Below are positions 26,270 to 34,219 of a stretch of 64,000 nt of DNA, in pieces. Below the pieces are notes generated by a model. That model had not been told where the DNA came from, made no database searches, and saw only the letters and a list, made by a program, of their open reading frames with translations. Position 1 is the first letter of the stretch; each line of letters starts with the position of its first letter. The position numbers and the translations under genes are program-made. The stretch is from the NCBI RefSeq assembly GCF_039522585.1, contig NZ_BAAADR010000004.1; one strand, 5' to 3'. The DNA comes from Bisbaumannia salifodinae. Lineage in GTDB: Bacteria; Pseudomonadota; Gammaproteobacteria; Pseudomonadales; Halomonadaceae.

Positions 26270-26282
26270 GAGAATGATTCTC
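26270..26282. promoter_or_regulatory. Fur box overlapping the start of the binding-protein gene
   Basis: GAGAATGATTCTC is a perfect 6-1-6 dyad and one of the best Fur-site cores in the window. It covers the proposed ATG at 26274 and touches the next in-frame ATG at 26283. A TATAAC hexamer lies about 22 bp upstream (26243-26248). This points to an internal iron-regulated promoter after the MFS gene. Confidence 0.65.
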
Positions 26283-27260
26283 ATGGGGTTTTCCCGTTAC
26301 TGCCGCCTGTATCGCCCCCGCCTCGGGGAGCTACTGCTGGGCGCCTGCCTGGCGCTCGTTGCGAGCGCTGGAGCGGCGAGCACCGGTGAGGCGCGACACG
26401 TCGCCCATGCCCTGGGCGAGGCCCGCATCGAGGGGCGCCCCGAGCGCCTCGTCAGCCTCTACCAGGGGGCCACCGATACCGCCCTGGCGCTGGGGTTGAC
26501 GCCGGTGGGGGTGGTGGAGTCCTGGCTGGAGCCTCCCATGTACCGTTACCTGCGCGACGCCCTGCCGGAGGAGGTGCGTTACCTGGGGCTGGAGACCCAG
26601 CCGGACCTGGAGGCGGTGGCGGGGCTGGCGCCGGAGCTGATCGTCGGCGCCCGCTATCGCCATACCCAGGCCTATCCGCTGCTATCGCGCATCGCCCCCA
26701 CCCTGATCGCCGACACCCCCTACGACTTCGAGGCGATGCTCGAGATGCTGGGGGAGGCCACCGGCCGCGAGGCTAGGGCCCGGGAGCTGCTCGCGGCCTG
26801 GCGGGCCCGGGTCAGTGATTTCCGCTGTCGGGCCGCGGCCAGCCTGGGGGACGACTGGCCGCAGAGCGCCTCGGTGGTCAGCTTCCGCGGCGACCATGTG
26901 CGGATCTACTACGACGGCTTCGCCTGGCGGGTCCTCGAGCAGTTGGGCTTCCGGCGCCCCGCGGCCCAGGACGGCCCCGGCTGGGGCGTCAAGCTGGTCA
27001 GCCGCGAGCGCCTGCCGGCCATGGACGCCGACGCCATCTTCGTCTTTATGCGCGACGATCCGGCGGTGCTGGCCCTGCATCGCGACTGGACGGCCCATCC
27101 CTTGTGGCGGAGTCTCGAGGCGGTGGAGCGGGACCGGGTCTACCGGGTCGATCCGGTGATCTGGAACATGGGCGCCGGCATCCTGGCGGCCAACCGCCTG
27201 CTCGACGAGCTCTATGCTCACTATGGTCTCGCCGACGACGGGGAGGGCGAGTCATGTTGA
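26274..27260 (+). CDS. Ferric siderophore periplasmic binding protein
   Basis: Class III solute-binding protein of about 328 residues. A signal sequence (LGELLLGACLALVASAGAAS) precedes lobe 1, which begins RPERLVSLYQGATDTALALG. The interlobe and second-lobe regions include ELIVGARYRHTQAYPLLSRI and the C-terminal VYRVDPVIWNMGAGILAANR. It delivers a ferric siderophore, citrate-like or carboxylate in type by family resemblance, to the two permeases encoded 3'. The start is uncertain: ATG at 26274 or 26283 gives a normal signal peptide, while an ATG at 26211 just after the MFS stop would add a basic cysteine-containing extension. It overlaps the next gene by 7 bp. Confidence 0.85.
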   Translation: MILMGFSRYCRLYRPRLGELLLGACLALVASAGAASTGEARHVAHALGEARIEGRPERLVSLYQGATDTALALGLTPVGVVESWLEPPMYRYLRDALPEEVRYLGLETQPDLEAVAGLAPELIVGARYRHTQAYPLLSRIAPTLIADTPYDFEAMLEMLGEATGREARARELLAAWRARVSDFRCRAAASLGDDWPQSASVVSFRGDHVRIYYDGFAWRVLEQLGFRRPAAQDGPGWGVKLVSRERLPAMDADAIFVFMRDDPAVLALHRDWTAHPLWRSLEAVERDRVYRVDPVIWNMGAGILAANRLLDELYAHYGLADDGEGESC

Positions 27261-28258
27261 CCACCCCCGTCGCCAAGCTGCTGGGGCTGCTGCTGGGCGG
27301 CCTGGGGTTGCTCGCCGCCGGCCTGGCCAGCCTGCTGCTGGGCGCCACCGCGCTCGCCCCGGGCATCCTGGCCGAGGCCTGGCTGGCCCCGGATCCGGGC
27401 TCCACGGCGCAGCTGATCCTGCTCACCGAGCGCCTGCCCCGGGCACTGATCGCCGCCCTGGTCGGCGCCAGCCTAGCGGTGGCCGGCGCCCTGATGCAGA
27501 CCCTGACCCGCAACGCCCTGGCCTCGCCGAGCCTGCTCGGCATCAACGCCGGCGCCATGTGCTTCGTGGTGGTGGCCGGCACCCTCTTCGCCCTGAGCTC
27601 GCCGCTGGCGCTGGTCTGGGTGGCCTTCCTCGGCGCCCTGGTGGCGGCGCTGCTGGTCGCCCTGCTGGGCCGCCAGCGGGGCGGCGGCCTCTCCCCGCTG
27701 CGGGTGGTGCTGGCCGGGGTGGCGGTCACCGCGCTCTTCGTTTCCCTGGCCCAGGGCCTGCTGATCATCGACCAGGAGCGCTTCGAGAGCCTGCTGCTGT
27801 GGCTGGCCGGCTCGGTGGCGGGGCGTGGCCTGGAGGTGGTGACGCCGGTGCTGCCCTTCTTCCTCGGCGCCGCCGTGCTCTGCCTGTGGCTGGTGCGCCA
27901 GCTCAACCTCCTGGTGCTGGACGACGAGGTGGTCAAGGGGCTGGGCCAGCGCACCGGCCGGGTCAAGCTGCTGGCCGGGGCGGTGGTCATCGTGCTGGCC
28001 GGGGGCTCGGTGGCGGTGGCCGGGATGATCGGCTTCGTGGGGCTGATCGTGCCGCATATGGCGCGCGCCCTGTTCGGCCGCGACCATCGCTGGGTGCTGC
28101 CCGCCTGTGCCCTGCTGGGGGCCGGCCTGCTGCTGGTCGCCGATACCCTGGCGCGCTTTTTGATGCCGCCCCAGGAGGTGCCGGTGGGGGTGATGACGGC
28201 CCTGCTCGGCACCCCCTTCTTCCTGGTTCTCGCCCGTCGCCGGAGTCTCAGCCCATGA
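27254..28258 (+). CDS. Ferric siderophore ABC permease, FecC-type
   Basis: A 334-residue FecCD-family permease with about nine helices. The conserved loop LTRNALASPSLLGINAGAMC and the ATPase-contact region MIGFVGLIVPHMARALFGRD are present. FecC-type proteins pair with a FecD-type partner; the partner follows immediately with an ATGA overlap. The start at 27254 overlaps the binding-protein stop. The ATPase for the pair is the divergent FecE-like gene. Confidence 0.92.
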   Translation: MLTTPVAKLLGLLLGGLGLLAAGLASLLLGATALAPGILAEAWLAPDPGSTAQLILLTERLPRALIAALVGASLAVAGALMQTLTRNALASPSLLGINAGAMCFVVVAGTLFALSSPLALVWVAFLGALVAALLVALLGRQRGGGLSPLRVVLAGVAVTALFVSLAQGLLIIDQERFESLLLWLAGSVAGRGLEVVTPVLPFFLGAAVLCLWLVRQLNLLVLDDEVVKGLGQRTGRVKLLAGAVVIVLAGGSVAVAGMIGFVGLIVPHMARALFGRDHRWVLPACALLGAGLLLVADTLARFLMPPQEVPVGVMTALLGTPFFLVLARRRSLSP

Positions 28259-29286
28259 CCGCGCCCCTCGTGTTACGCGTCGCCGGCGGCCGCCTAGCCT
28301 GGCGCCTGGAGCGCCGGACCCTGGCGGCGACCCTGGGGCTGGCCGTGGCGCTGGTCGCCAGCGCCTGGCTCGCGCTCTGCCTGGGCAGCCAGCCCACCTC
28401 CTCGGCGCAGGTCTGGCAGGCGCTGTGGTTCCCCGAGCGCAGCGAGATCGCCCTGATCGTCCACGAGATCCGCCTGCCGCGGCTGCTGCTGGCGATCCTG
28501 GTGGGCGCCTGCCTGGGCACCGCCGGCCTGCTGATGCAGGGCCTGGTGCGCAATCCCCTGGCCTCGCCGGACGTGATCGGCATCACCGGGGGGGCGTCGC
28601 TGGCGGCGGTGAGTTTCCTGGCGCTGGGCGGTGGCGCCCTGGGCGAGGCCTGGTTGCCGGCGGTGGCTTTGGGCGGGGCGACCCTGGTGGCGCTGGGCAT
28701 CATCGCCCTGACCGGGCGCGGCCTCGGCCCGGCCCGCCTGGTGTTGATCGGCATCGGCATCAGCGCCGCCCTGGGCGCGGCGACCACCCTGGTGCTGGTG
28801 CTGAGCCCCGATACCACGGCGATGCAGGCCTATGTGTGGCTGACCGGCAGCCTCTATGCCGCCCAGTGGCGGGAGGTGGCGGGGCTCGCCCCCTGGGCGC
28901 TGATCGGCCTGCCCCTGGCGCTGGGGCTAGCGCAACGCCTCGACGTCCTGGCGCTGGGCGACGAGATGGCCATCGGGCTGGGCACGGCGGTGCGCGGCAG
29001 CCGCTTGGCGCTGCTGCTGCTGGCGGTGGCCCTGAGTGGGGCGGCGGTGGCCTTCGCCGGCGGGCTCGCCTTTATCGGCCTGCTGGCCCCGCACCTCGCC
29101 CGGCGCCTGGTGGCGCCGGGGCATGTCGGCCTGGTGCCGGCCAGCGCCCTGCTCGGGGCCCTGATCCTGCTCTACGCCGACCTGCTGGGGCGGCTGGCCT
29201 TCCTGCCCCGGGACCTGCCGGCGGGAATCTTCGTCGCCGGCGTCGGCGCGCCCTTTCTCGTCTATCTGCTCTATCGCTGGCGCTAA
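28255..29286 (+). CDS. Ferric siderophore ABC permease, FecD-type
   Basis: A 343-residue FecCD-family permease, second half of the heterodimer. Landmarks are LVRNPLASPDVIGITGGASL, the helix-rich middle, LAFIGLLAPHLARRLVAPGH and the C-terminal LPAGIFVAGVGAPFLVYLLY. It ends the operon of exporter, binding protein and permeases. A 9-bp hairpin lies just beyond the stop codon. Substrate specificity is not visible. Confidence 0.92.
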   Translation: MTAPLVLRVAGGRLAWRLERRTLAATLGLAVALVASAWLALCLGSQPTSSAQVWQALWFPERSEIALIVHEIRLPRLLLAILVGACLGTAGLLMQGLVRNPLASPDVIGITGGASLAAVSFLALGGGALGEAWLPAVALGGATLVALGIIALTGRGLGPARLVLIGIGISAALGAATTLVLVLSPDTTAMQAYVWLTGSLYAAQWREVAGLAPWALIGLPLALGLAQRLDVLALGDEMAIGLGTAVRGSRLALLLLAVALSGAAVAFAGGLAFIGLLAPHLARRLVAPGHVGLVPASALLGALILLYADLLGRLAFLPRDLPAGIFVAGVGAPFLVYLLYRWR

Positions 29287-29301
29287 GCCCTAAATAAGTC
29301 A

Positions 29302-29328
29302 CAAAAAAGCGGCGCCCGAGGGCGCCGC
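29302..29328 (-). terminator. Intrinsic terminator of the fourth TonB receptor gene
   Basis: A 9-bp stem (GCGGCGCCC / GGGCGCCGC, 29309-29328) is followed on the minus strand by a run of six U from the AAAAAA at 29302-29308. It ends the minus-strand receptor gene and also lies after the plus-strand permease, so it may act in both directions. Confidence 0.8.
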
Positions 29329-29355
29329 CAAATAGCGAGCTAGCAAGACGAGGGC

Positions 29356-31509
29356 CTAGAAGTCCAACTGGTAGCCCAGGGTGAGGGTGCGGCCGCGGCC
29401 GGCGAAGTAGTAGTCGTCGCTGACCCGTCCGGCCTGGGAGTAGTAGGTGATGTACTGCTCGTCGGTGAGGTTCTCGACGCCCAGGGAGAGGCGCCCCTGG
29501 GGCAGGCGATAGGCCAGGGAGGCGTCCACCAGGCCGTAGCCGTCGAACTCGAGCTCGGGGTCCTCGACGCTGCGGTCGAAGTAGTGGCTGACCTGCAGGT
29601 GGGAGGAGAGGCGCTCGTTCCAGTCGGCGCTCCAGGCCAGGCGCAGGGTGTCCGGGGCGATATTGAGGCCGGTCAGCTCGGTGTCGACGCTGCCGTCGCC
29701 GTCGGTATCCGACTCGCCCTCGGCATGGGTATAGGTCAGGCGCAGCTCATGGGCGTCGCCCAGGCGCATCTCGCCGGTCACCTCGACGCCCTGGATCTCG
29801 GTCTTCTCGCGGTTGCCGACCCAGCTGCCGGTGGCGCCGTCGAAGGCGAGGCGCTCGCCGAAGTCGGAATTCGACTCGTAGTAGCTCAGCTCCAGGCCGT
29901 AGTTCTCCCAGTCGAAGCGGGCGCCGATCTCGCGGTTGTCGGTGACGATGGGCTGCAGCTGCAGCAGGTCGTCGATGTTCTGGCCGGGCTGATCGATGCC
30001 GCGCAATACCCGGCCCACGTCGGGCATGCCGAAGCCCTCCGAATAGTTGGCGTAGAGCTGCAGCCAGTCGTTGGCCTGGTAGGTGGCACCGGCGTTGAAC
30101 AGGGTCTCGTTGAAGTCGGGCGAGCCGCCCTCCACGGCGACCAGATCCTGGGTCACGTCTTTGGGGTCGCCATCATCCGTGGTGCGATCGAGAGTGCTGA
30201 AATTGCCCACGTTAAGCTCGGCGTACTCGTGGCGCACCCCGGCGTTCAGGGTCAGGCGCTCGGTGACCGCCAGGTCGCCCTGCAGGAAGGCCGCCAGGTT
30301 ACGGAACTGGCTCTCCGGCACATAGGTACGCCCGGTATGCACCAGCGTCTGGGTGGTCTCGTCCTGGAGCAGGTCGAGGCCGGTGGTCAGGGTCAGGCGG
30401 TCATCGAGCAGGCCGCCCCGGGAGAGGGTGAACTTGGCGCCCAGCTTGTCGGAGGCGTTGCGGGTCTGATCGAAACGGGTCTCGCCACCCTCCTGGTAGG
30501 GAAAGTAGGGGGTGGTGGCGAACTGGGCGCGGAAGCGCTGGTGGTAGAGCTGGGCGTCGAGGCGGTTGCCGAACCAGTCATCATGCCCGTAGGCCAGGCG
30601 GGCGGTGGTCACCTCGTTGAAGCCGGGATCGCCGTCCGGGGTGCCCGGGCGCGCGGTGGTGGGAATGCCGGCATCCCGGTCGCCGCTTACCGGCACATAG
30701 TCGTCGCCTTCCTCCAGGTCGAAGTGATTGACCGAGACCTCCAGATTCTGGTGGTCGTCGATCCAGTAGCCGAGGCGGGCGAAGAGGTCGTAACTGGTGG
30801 AGTCCTGCAACTCCCCCGGGTAGGCGATGCCGACGACCTCGTCGTTGCCGTCGTAGAAGACCCCGCGCTGCTGGCGGCTGGCCGCCACCAGGTAGTCCCA
30901 GTCGGCAGTCTGGCCGCTGAGGCGGTAGTCCAGCTTGTGGCCGAGGCCCTCCGATTCGAAGTCGTCGTCGCTGGTCAGCTGGATGCCGACATGCTGGTTG
31001 AGCTCGCCGGCCTCGGCGCGGCGGGTGACGAAGTTGATGATGCCGCCGGTGGCCCCCAGGCCGTGCTCGGCGCTGGCGCCGTGGATCACCTCGATACGCT
31101 CGACCATCGACAGGTCGATGGTGTAGCTGTCTCGGGCGCTGTCGCGCAGCGGGTTGGTCTGGGGCACGCCATCGATCAGGAACAGCGGCGAGCGGCCGCG
31201 GAAGGACTCGCCGGCATTGGAGAGCTTCTGGCGGCTGGGCGAGTAGGAGGGGATCAGCTGGCTGAGTACCTGGCCGGGGTCGTCGCTGATCGCCAGTTGC
31301 CGCTCGATCTGCTCGCGGTCGATCACGGTGACGCGCTGGGAGCTGTCGTCGGCCTGGCGCTGGTTACGGGTGGCGGTAATCACCAGGGCCTCGAGGGCCG
31401 CGGCGTTGGCCGCGTCGTCGGCCGCCTGGGCCAGGACGGGAGCGGGAAGCAGGCCGCCCAGCAGGGCGGGCACCAGCCAGGCAAGCGGACGCTTGGCGGG
31501 GAGTGTCAT
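29356..31509 (-). CDS. TonB-dependent siderophore receptor
   Basis: Outer-membrane receptor of 717 residues. A signal peptide (LVPALLGGLLPAPVLAQA) leads to a TonB-box-like LEALVITATRNQ. The plug has RKLSNAGESFRGRSPLFLID-type sequence and ERIEVIHGASAEHGLGATGG, followed by IINFVTRR. The barrel ends GRGRTLTLGYQLDF. The plug is of the IutA/PirA-like group rather than the FhuA group. It converges on the FecCD-type operon, so it is probably the outer-membrane partner of that transporter. A Fur-box-like sequence and an intrinsic terminator frame it as a monocistronic unit. Confidence 0.88.
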   Translation of the reverse strand: MTLPAKRPLAWLVPALLGGLLPAPVLAQAADDAANAAALEALVITATRNQRQADDSSQRVTVIDREQIERQLAISDDPGQVLSQLIPSYSPSRQKLSNAGESFRGRSPLFLIDGVPQTNPLRDSARDSYTIDLSMVERIEVIHGASAEHGLGATGGIINFVTRRAEAGELNQHVGIQLTSDDDFESEGLGHKLDYRLSGQTADWDYLVAASRQQRGVFYDGNDEVVGIAYPGELQDSTSYDLFARLGYWIDDHQNLEVSVNHFDLEEGDDYVPVSGDRDAGIPTTARPGTPDGDPGFNEVTTARLAYGHDDWFGNRLDAQLYHQRFRAQFATTPYFPYQEGGETRFDQTRNASDKLGAKFTLSRGGLLDDRLTLTTGLDLLQDETTQTLVHTGRTYVPESQFRNLAAFLQGDLAVTERLTLNAGVRHEYAELNVGNFSTLDRTTDDGDPKDVTQDLVAVEGGSPDFNETLFNAGATYQANDWLQLYANYSEGFGMPDVGRVLRGIDQPGQNIDDLLQLQPIVTDNREIGARFDWENYGLELSYYESNSDFGERLAFDGATGSWVGNREKTEIQGVEVTGEMRLGDAHELRLTYTHAEGESDTDGDGSVDTELTGLNIAPDTLRLAWSADWNERLSSHLQVSHYFDRSVEDPELEFDGYGLVDASLAYRLPQGRLSLGVENLTDEQYITYYSQAGRVSDDYYFAGRGRTLTLGYQLDF

Positions 31510-31580
31510 AGGATGGGGATCCCTTGCTTGTCATGAATTGTGGGCTTCGTCGGTGCCGGGGAGTGACGCCGCGAAGGCGG

Positions 31581-31602
31581 TAAATAGTAATTTTTATCAA
31601 AA
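31581..31602 (-). promoter_or_regulatory. Fur box candidate in the divergent 31.5-31.8 kb region
   Basis: TAAATAGTAATTTTTATCAA, read on the minus strand as TTGATAAAAATTACTATTTA, resembles Fur hexamers. It lies about 72-93 bp upstream of the receptor and 157-178 bp upstream of the plus-strand operon at 31759, so it could tie both to iron status. Confidence 0.5.
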
Positions 31603-31758
31603 GCATCTGCAATTGCTCCTTATTTCTTGTTGGCTGAATGGGCGAGCCTGGATGGCATTTTTCCTTGCACTCACCGCAATCTTGGCTAGACTAGTTTTCG
31701 AACGGTGTTTTTTAAAACGGTTGTTCGCTTCTTCGTAAGTCATCACCACGGGGGCGTC

Positions 31759-32325
31759 ATGGATACCCAGTCGCTATTGATCAATGCGCTGCTCTATCTC
31801 TTCCTGCCCCTGTGGGGCATCGCCGGCTTCGTCGACTGGTGCTGCCACCGGGCGACGCGCATCGAGGTCACCTCGGGGCTCAAGGAGTCGCTGATGCATT
31901 CGCTGATGGGCCTGCAGGTGGGCATCCCCATCCTGCTCTGCCTGCTGTTCCGGGTGAATGTGCTGGTGCTGCTGATCTGCCTGGTGGCCTGGGTGCTGCA
32001 TGAGCTGGTGGCCCACTGGGACGTGCACTATGCGGCCCCGCGCCGCGAGATCAGCCTGTGGGAGATGCATGCCCATAACTACCTGGCCACGCTGCCGTTC
32101 TACATGCTGGCGATGATCCTGATCATCAACTGGCCGGTGGTGCTCGAGCTGGTCCAGCTGCAGTGGCAGGGCCAGTTGCGCCTGGAGCCCCTGGCCAGCC
32201 CCCATGGCGGCGAGGGGTATCTGCCGTTCTATCTCGGATTCATGGTGCTGCTGTGTGTCTTCCCCTACCTGGAGGAAAACCTGCGCTGCCTGCGCCATGC
32301 CCTCAAGCAGAGGACGTCATCATGA
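31759..32325 (+). CDS. Histidine-rich integral membrane protein, unknown function
   Basis: A 188-residue inner-membrane protein with four or five hydrophobic segments (LLINALLYLFLPLWGIAGFV; IPILLCLLFRVNVLVLLICL; ATLPFYMLAMILIINWPVVL; LPFYLGFMVLLCVFPYL). Conserved-looking histidines cluster at the membrane face: DWCCHRA, LHELVAHWDVHYA and EMHAHNYLATLP. Such clusters suggest metal binding, as in membrane diiron hydroxylases, but the spacing does not match a family I can name. It overlaps the condensing-enzyme gene as ATGA, making it the first gene of a four-gene operon of unknown product. Confidence 0.72.
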   Translation: MDTQSLLINALLYLFLPLWGIAGFVDWCCHRATRIEVTSGLKESLMHSLMGLQVGIPILLCLLFRVNVLVLLICLVAWVLHELVAHWDVHYAAPRREISLWEMHAHNYLATLPFYMLAMILIINWPVVLELVQLQWQGQLRLEPLASPHGGEGYLPFYLGFMVLLCVFPYLEENLRCLRHALKQRTSS

Positions 32326-33419
32326 GTGTCTATGTCACCCGCAGCGGCCACCACCTGCCGGGGCCGGCCGTGGATAACGAGCGGATCGAGGAGGTGCTGG
32401 GGCGGGTCAACGGCAAGCCCAGCCGCCTCAAGGCGCGCATCCTCAAGGCCAACGGCATTCGGCGGCGTCACTACGCCATCGACGCCGAGCACCGCACCAC
32501 CATCGGCAATGCCGAGATGGCGGCCCGGGCGGGGGAGAGGTGCCTGGCGGCGGCGGGGCTGGGCCGGCGCGATGTGGGGCTGCTGAGCGTGGCCACCAGC
32601 CAGGGCGACCTGGTGCTGCCGGGCTTCGGCAGCCAGGTGCAGGCGGCGCTGGGGCTCGGCGACGTGGAGCTGCATACCAGCCACGGCATCTGCTCCAGCA
32701 GCATGATGGCGCTGAAGACCGCCTTCCTGTCACTGGCCGCCGGCGAGCATCGCCGCGCTCTGGTGGTGGCCAGCGAGCTGGCCTCGCGGCTGTTCAAGGC
32801 GAGCCGCTTCGAGGCGGCGGGGGCCGAGCCCGACTTCGATGCCGAGTTCCTGCGCTGGATGCTCTCCGATGGCGCCGGGGCCCTGCTGCTGGAGGGCACG
32901 CCCCGGGGGCGCTGCCTGCGCATCGACTGGATCCGCGGCTACTCCCACGCCGATGCCTATCCGCTGTGCATGAGCGTGGGCCAGGCGCCCGATGGGCGCA
33001 CCTGGCAGGACTTCGCCACCTACGCCGAGGCGGAGGCGGCCGGGGCCCTGCTGCTGCGCCAGGACGTGCGGCTGCTGGACAATATCGTCAAGCTGGGGGT
33101 GGATGGCCTGCTGCGGCTGATCGACGAGGGGCGGGTGGCGGTCGATGAGGTCGATCACCTGCTCTGCCACTACTCTTCCCACCATTTCCGCGGGCGCATC
33201 GCCGAGATGCTGACCCAGGCCGGGGCGATGATCCCGGAGGAGAAGTGGTATACCAACCTCTACGAGCGCGGCAATACCGGCTGTGCCTCGCTATTCATCA
33301 TGCTCGACGAGTTCCTGCGCACCCGCGCGCCCCAGCCCGGGGAGCGGATCCTGTGCATGGTGCCGGAGAGCGGCCGCTTCAATACCGCCTATATGCAGCT
33401 GACCGTGGTGGATGCTTGA
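32322..33419 (+). CDS. KAS III-like (FabH-type) condensing enzyme
   Basis: A 365-residue thiolase-fold enzyme. The catalytic triad is complete: Cys124 in SHGICSSSMMALK, His283 in LLCHYSSHHFR and Asn318 in YERGNTGCAS. FabH-type enzymes join an acyl-CoA or acyl-ACP to a second acyl unit. The sequence is longer than E. coli FabH (317) with an insert after residue 165, and lacks other fatty-acid synthesis neighbours, so a specialised pathway is likelier than housekeeping. It sits between the histidine-rich membrane protein (4-bp overlap) and a heme-oxygenase-like enzyme. The product is not known. Confidence 0.82.
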   Translation: MSVYVTRSGHHLPGPAVDNERIEEVLGRVNGKPSRLKARILKANGIRRRHYAIDAEHRTTIGNAEMAARAGERCLAAAGLGRRDVGLLSVATSQGDLVLPGFGSQVQAALGLGDVELHTSHGICSSSMMALKTAFLSLAAGEHRRALVVASELASRLFKASRFEAAGAEPDFDAEFLRWMLSDGAGALLLEGTPRGRCLRIDWIRGYSHADAYPLCMSVGQAPDGRTWQDFATYAEAEAAGALLLRQDVRLLDNIVKLGVDGLLRLIDEGRVAVDEVDHLLCHYSSHHFRGRIAEMLTQAGAMIPEEKWYTNLYERGNTGCASLFIMLDEFLRTRAPQPGERILCMVPESGRFNTAYMQLTVVDA

Positions 33420-33442
33420 CCCCCTTACCCGGAGGAAGCTCG

Positions 33443-34144
33443 ATGGAGGAGACCCCGATGCAAGAGACCCTGATTACCACCGCCGCCGGTCAGGCCTGCC
33501 TGCAGGGCCTGATGCGGGTCTGGTTCGACTTCGAGCGCCAGTTGGGGCGCCTGCCGCTGATCCAGCGCCTCGACCGCGGCGAGCTGAGCCTGGCGGAGTA
33601 CCGCACCCTGCTGCTCAACCTGCGCCAGCAGGTGATCGAGGGCGCCCGCTGGATCAGCCGCTGCGCCTCGAGCTTCGACCGCCACCATGCCGACCTGCGC
33701 TCGGTGGTGATCCAGCATGCCCGGGACGAGCACCGCGACTACGAGCTGCTGGAGCAGGACTATGTGGCCGCCGGCGGCGACCTGACGGAAATCCAGGCGG
33801 CGCCGAGGAATATCGGCAGCGAGGCGCTGCACGCCTTTATGATGCATCGCGCCGGCCAGCCCAACCCCGTGGACCTGGTCGGCGCCATGTGGATCATCGA
33901 GGGGCTGGGCCAGAAGATGGCCGGCGACTGGGCGGCCCGGGTCGAGGCGGCCACCGGCGGCGACGGCGGTTACACCCGCTTTATGCGCTACCACGGCGAG
34001 CACGACGACGATCACCTGGCCACCCTCTATGGCCTGATCGACCGGGTCTGCCGGGATCCCGAGGCCAGCGATGCCATCCTCAGGACCGCCCGCGTCGTGG
34101 CGCGGCTCTATGCCCTGCAGCTGGAGGAGGTGCCCTATGGCTAA
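33443..34144 (+). CDS. Heme-oxygenase-like putative diiron enzyme
   Basis: A 233-residue all-helical protein of the TenA/heme-oxygenase-like iron-containing redox family (members include UndA and CADD). Candidate metal ligands lie where this fold places them: Glu66 (VIEGAR), His92/Glu96/His97 (IQHARDEHRDYE), Glu153 (WIIEGLGQ) and His184/His187/Asp188/His191 (MRYHGEHDDDHL). Family enzymes oxidatively cleave or hydroxylate fatty-acid or amino-acid-derived substrates. Following a KAS III-like gene, it may modify the condensation product. The start at 33443 has GGAGG upstream. A diverged copy of its last 34 bp lies just past its stop. Confidence 0.8.
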   Translation: MEETPMQETLITTAAGQACLQGLMRVWFDFERQLGRLPLIQRLDRGELSLAEYRTLLLNLRQQVIEGARWISRCASSFDRHHADLRSVVIQHARDEHRDYELLEQDYVAAGGDLTEIQAAPRNIGSEALHAFMMHRAGQPNPVDLVGAMWIIEGLGQKMAGDWAARVEAATGGDGGYTRFMRYHGEHDDDHLATLYGLIDRVCRDPEASDAILRTARVVARLYALQLEEVPYG

Positions 34145-34219
34145 GTCGACCCGCGAGCTATCGGCACCTGGTGGCCCGCTACACCATGCCCTGCCGCTGG
34201 AGGAGGTGCCCTGTGACTA
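34110..34219 (+). repeat. Direct repeat of the oxygenase-like gene's 3' end
   Basis: The last coding bases (34110-34143) recur at 34186-34219 with 31 of 34 identical. Both copies end in a stop codon in the same relative frame: LQLEEVPYG-stop and LPLEEVPCD-stop. The second copy supplies the GGAGG-type site and GTG start for the next gene. Confidence 0.8.
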
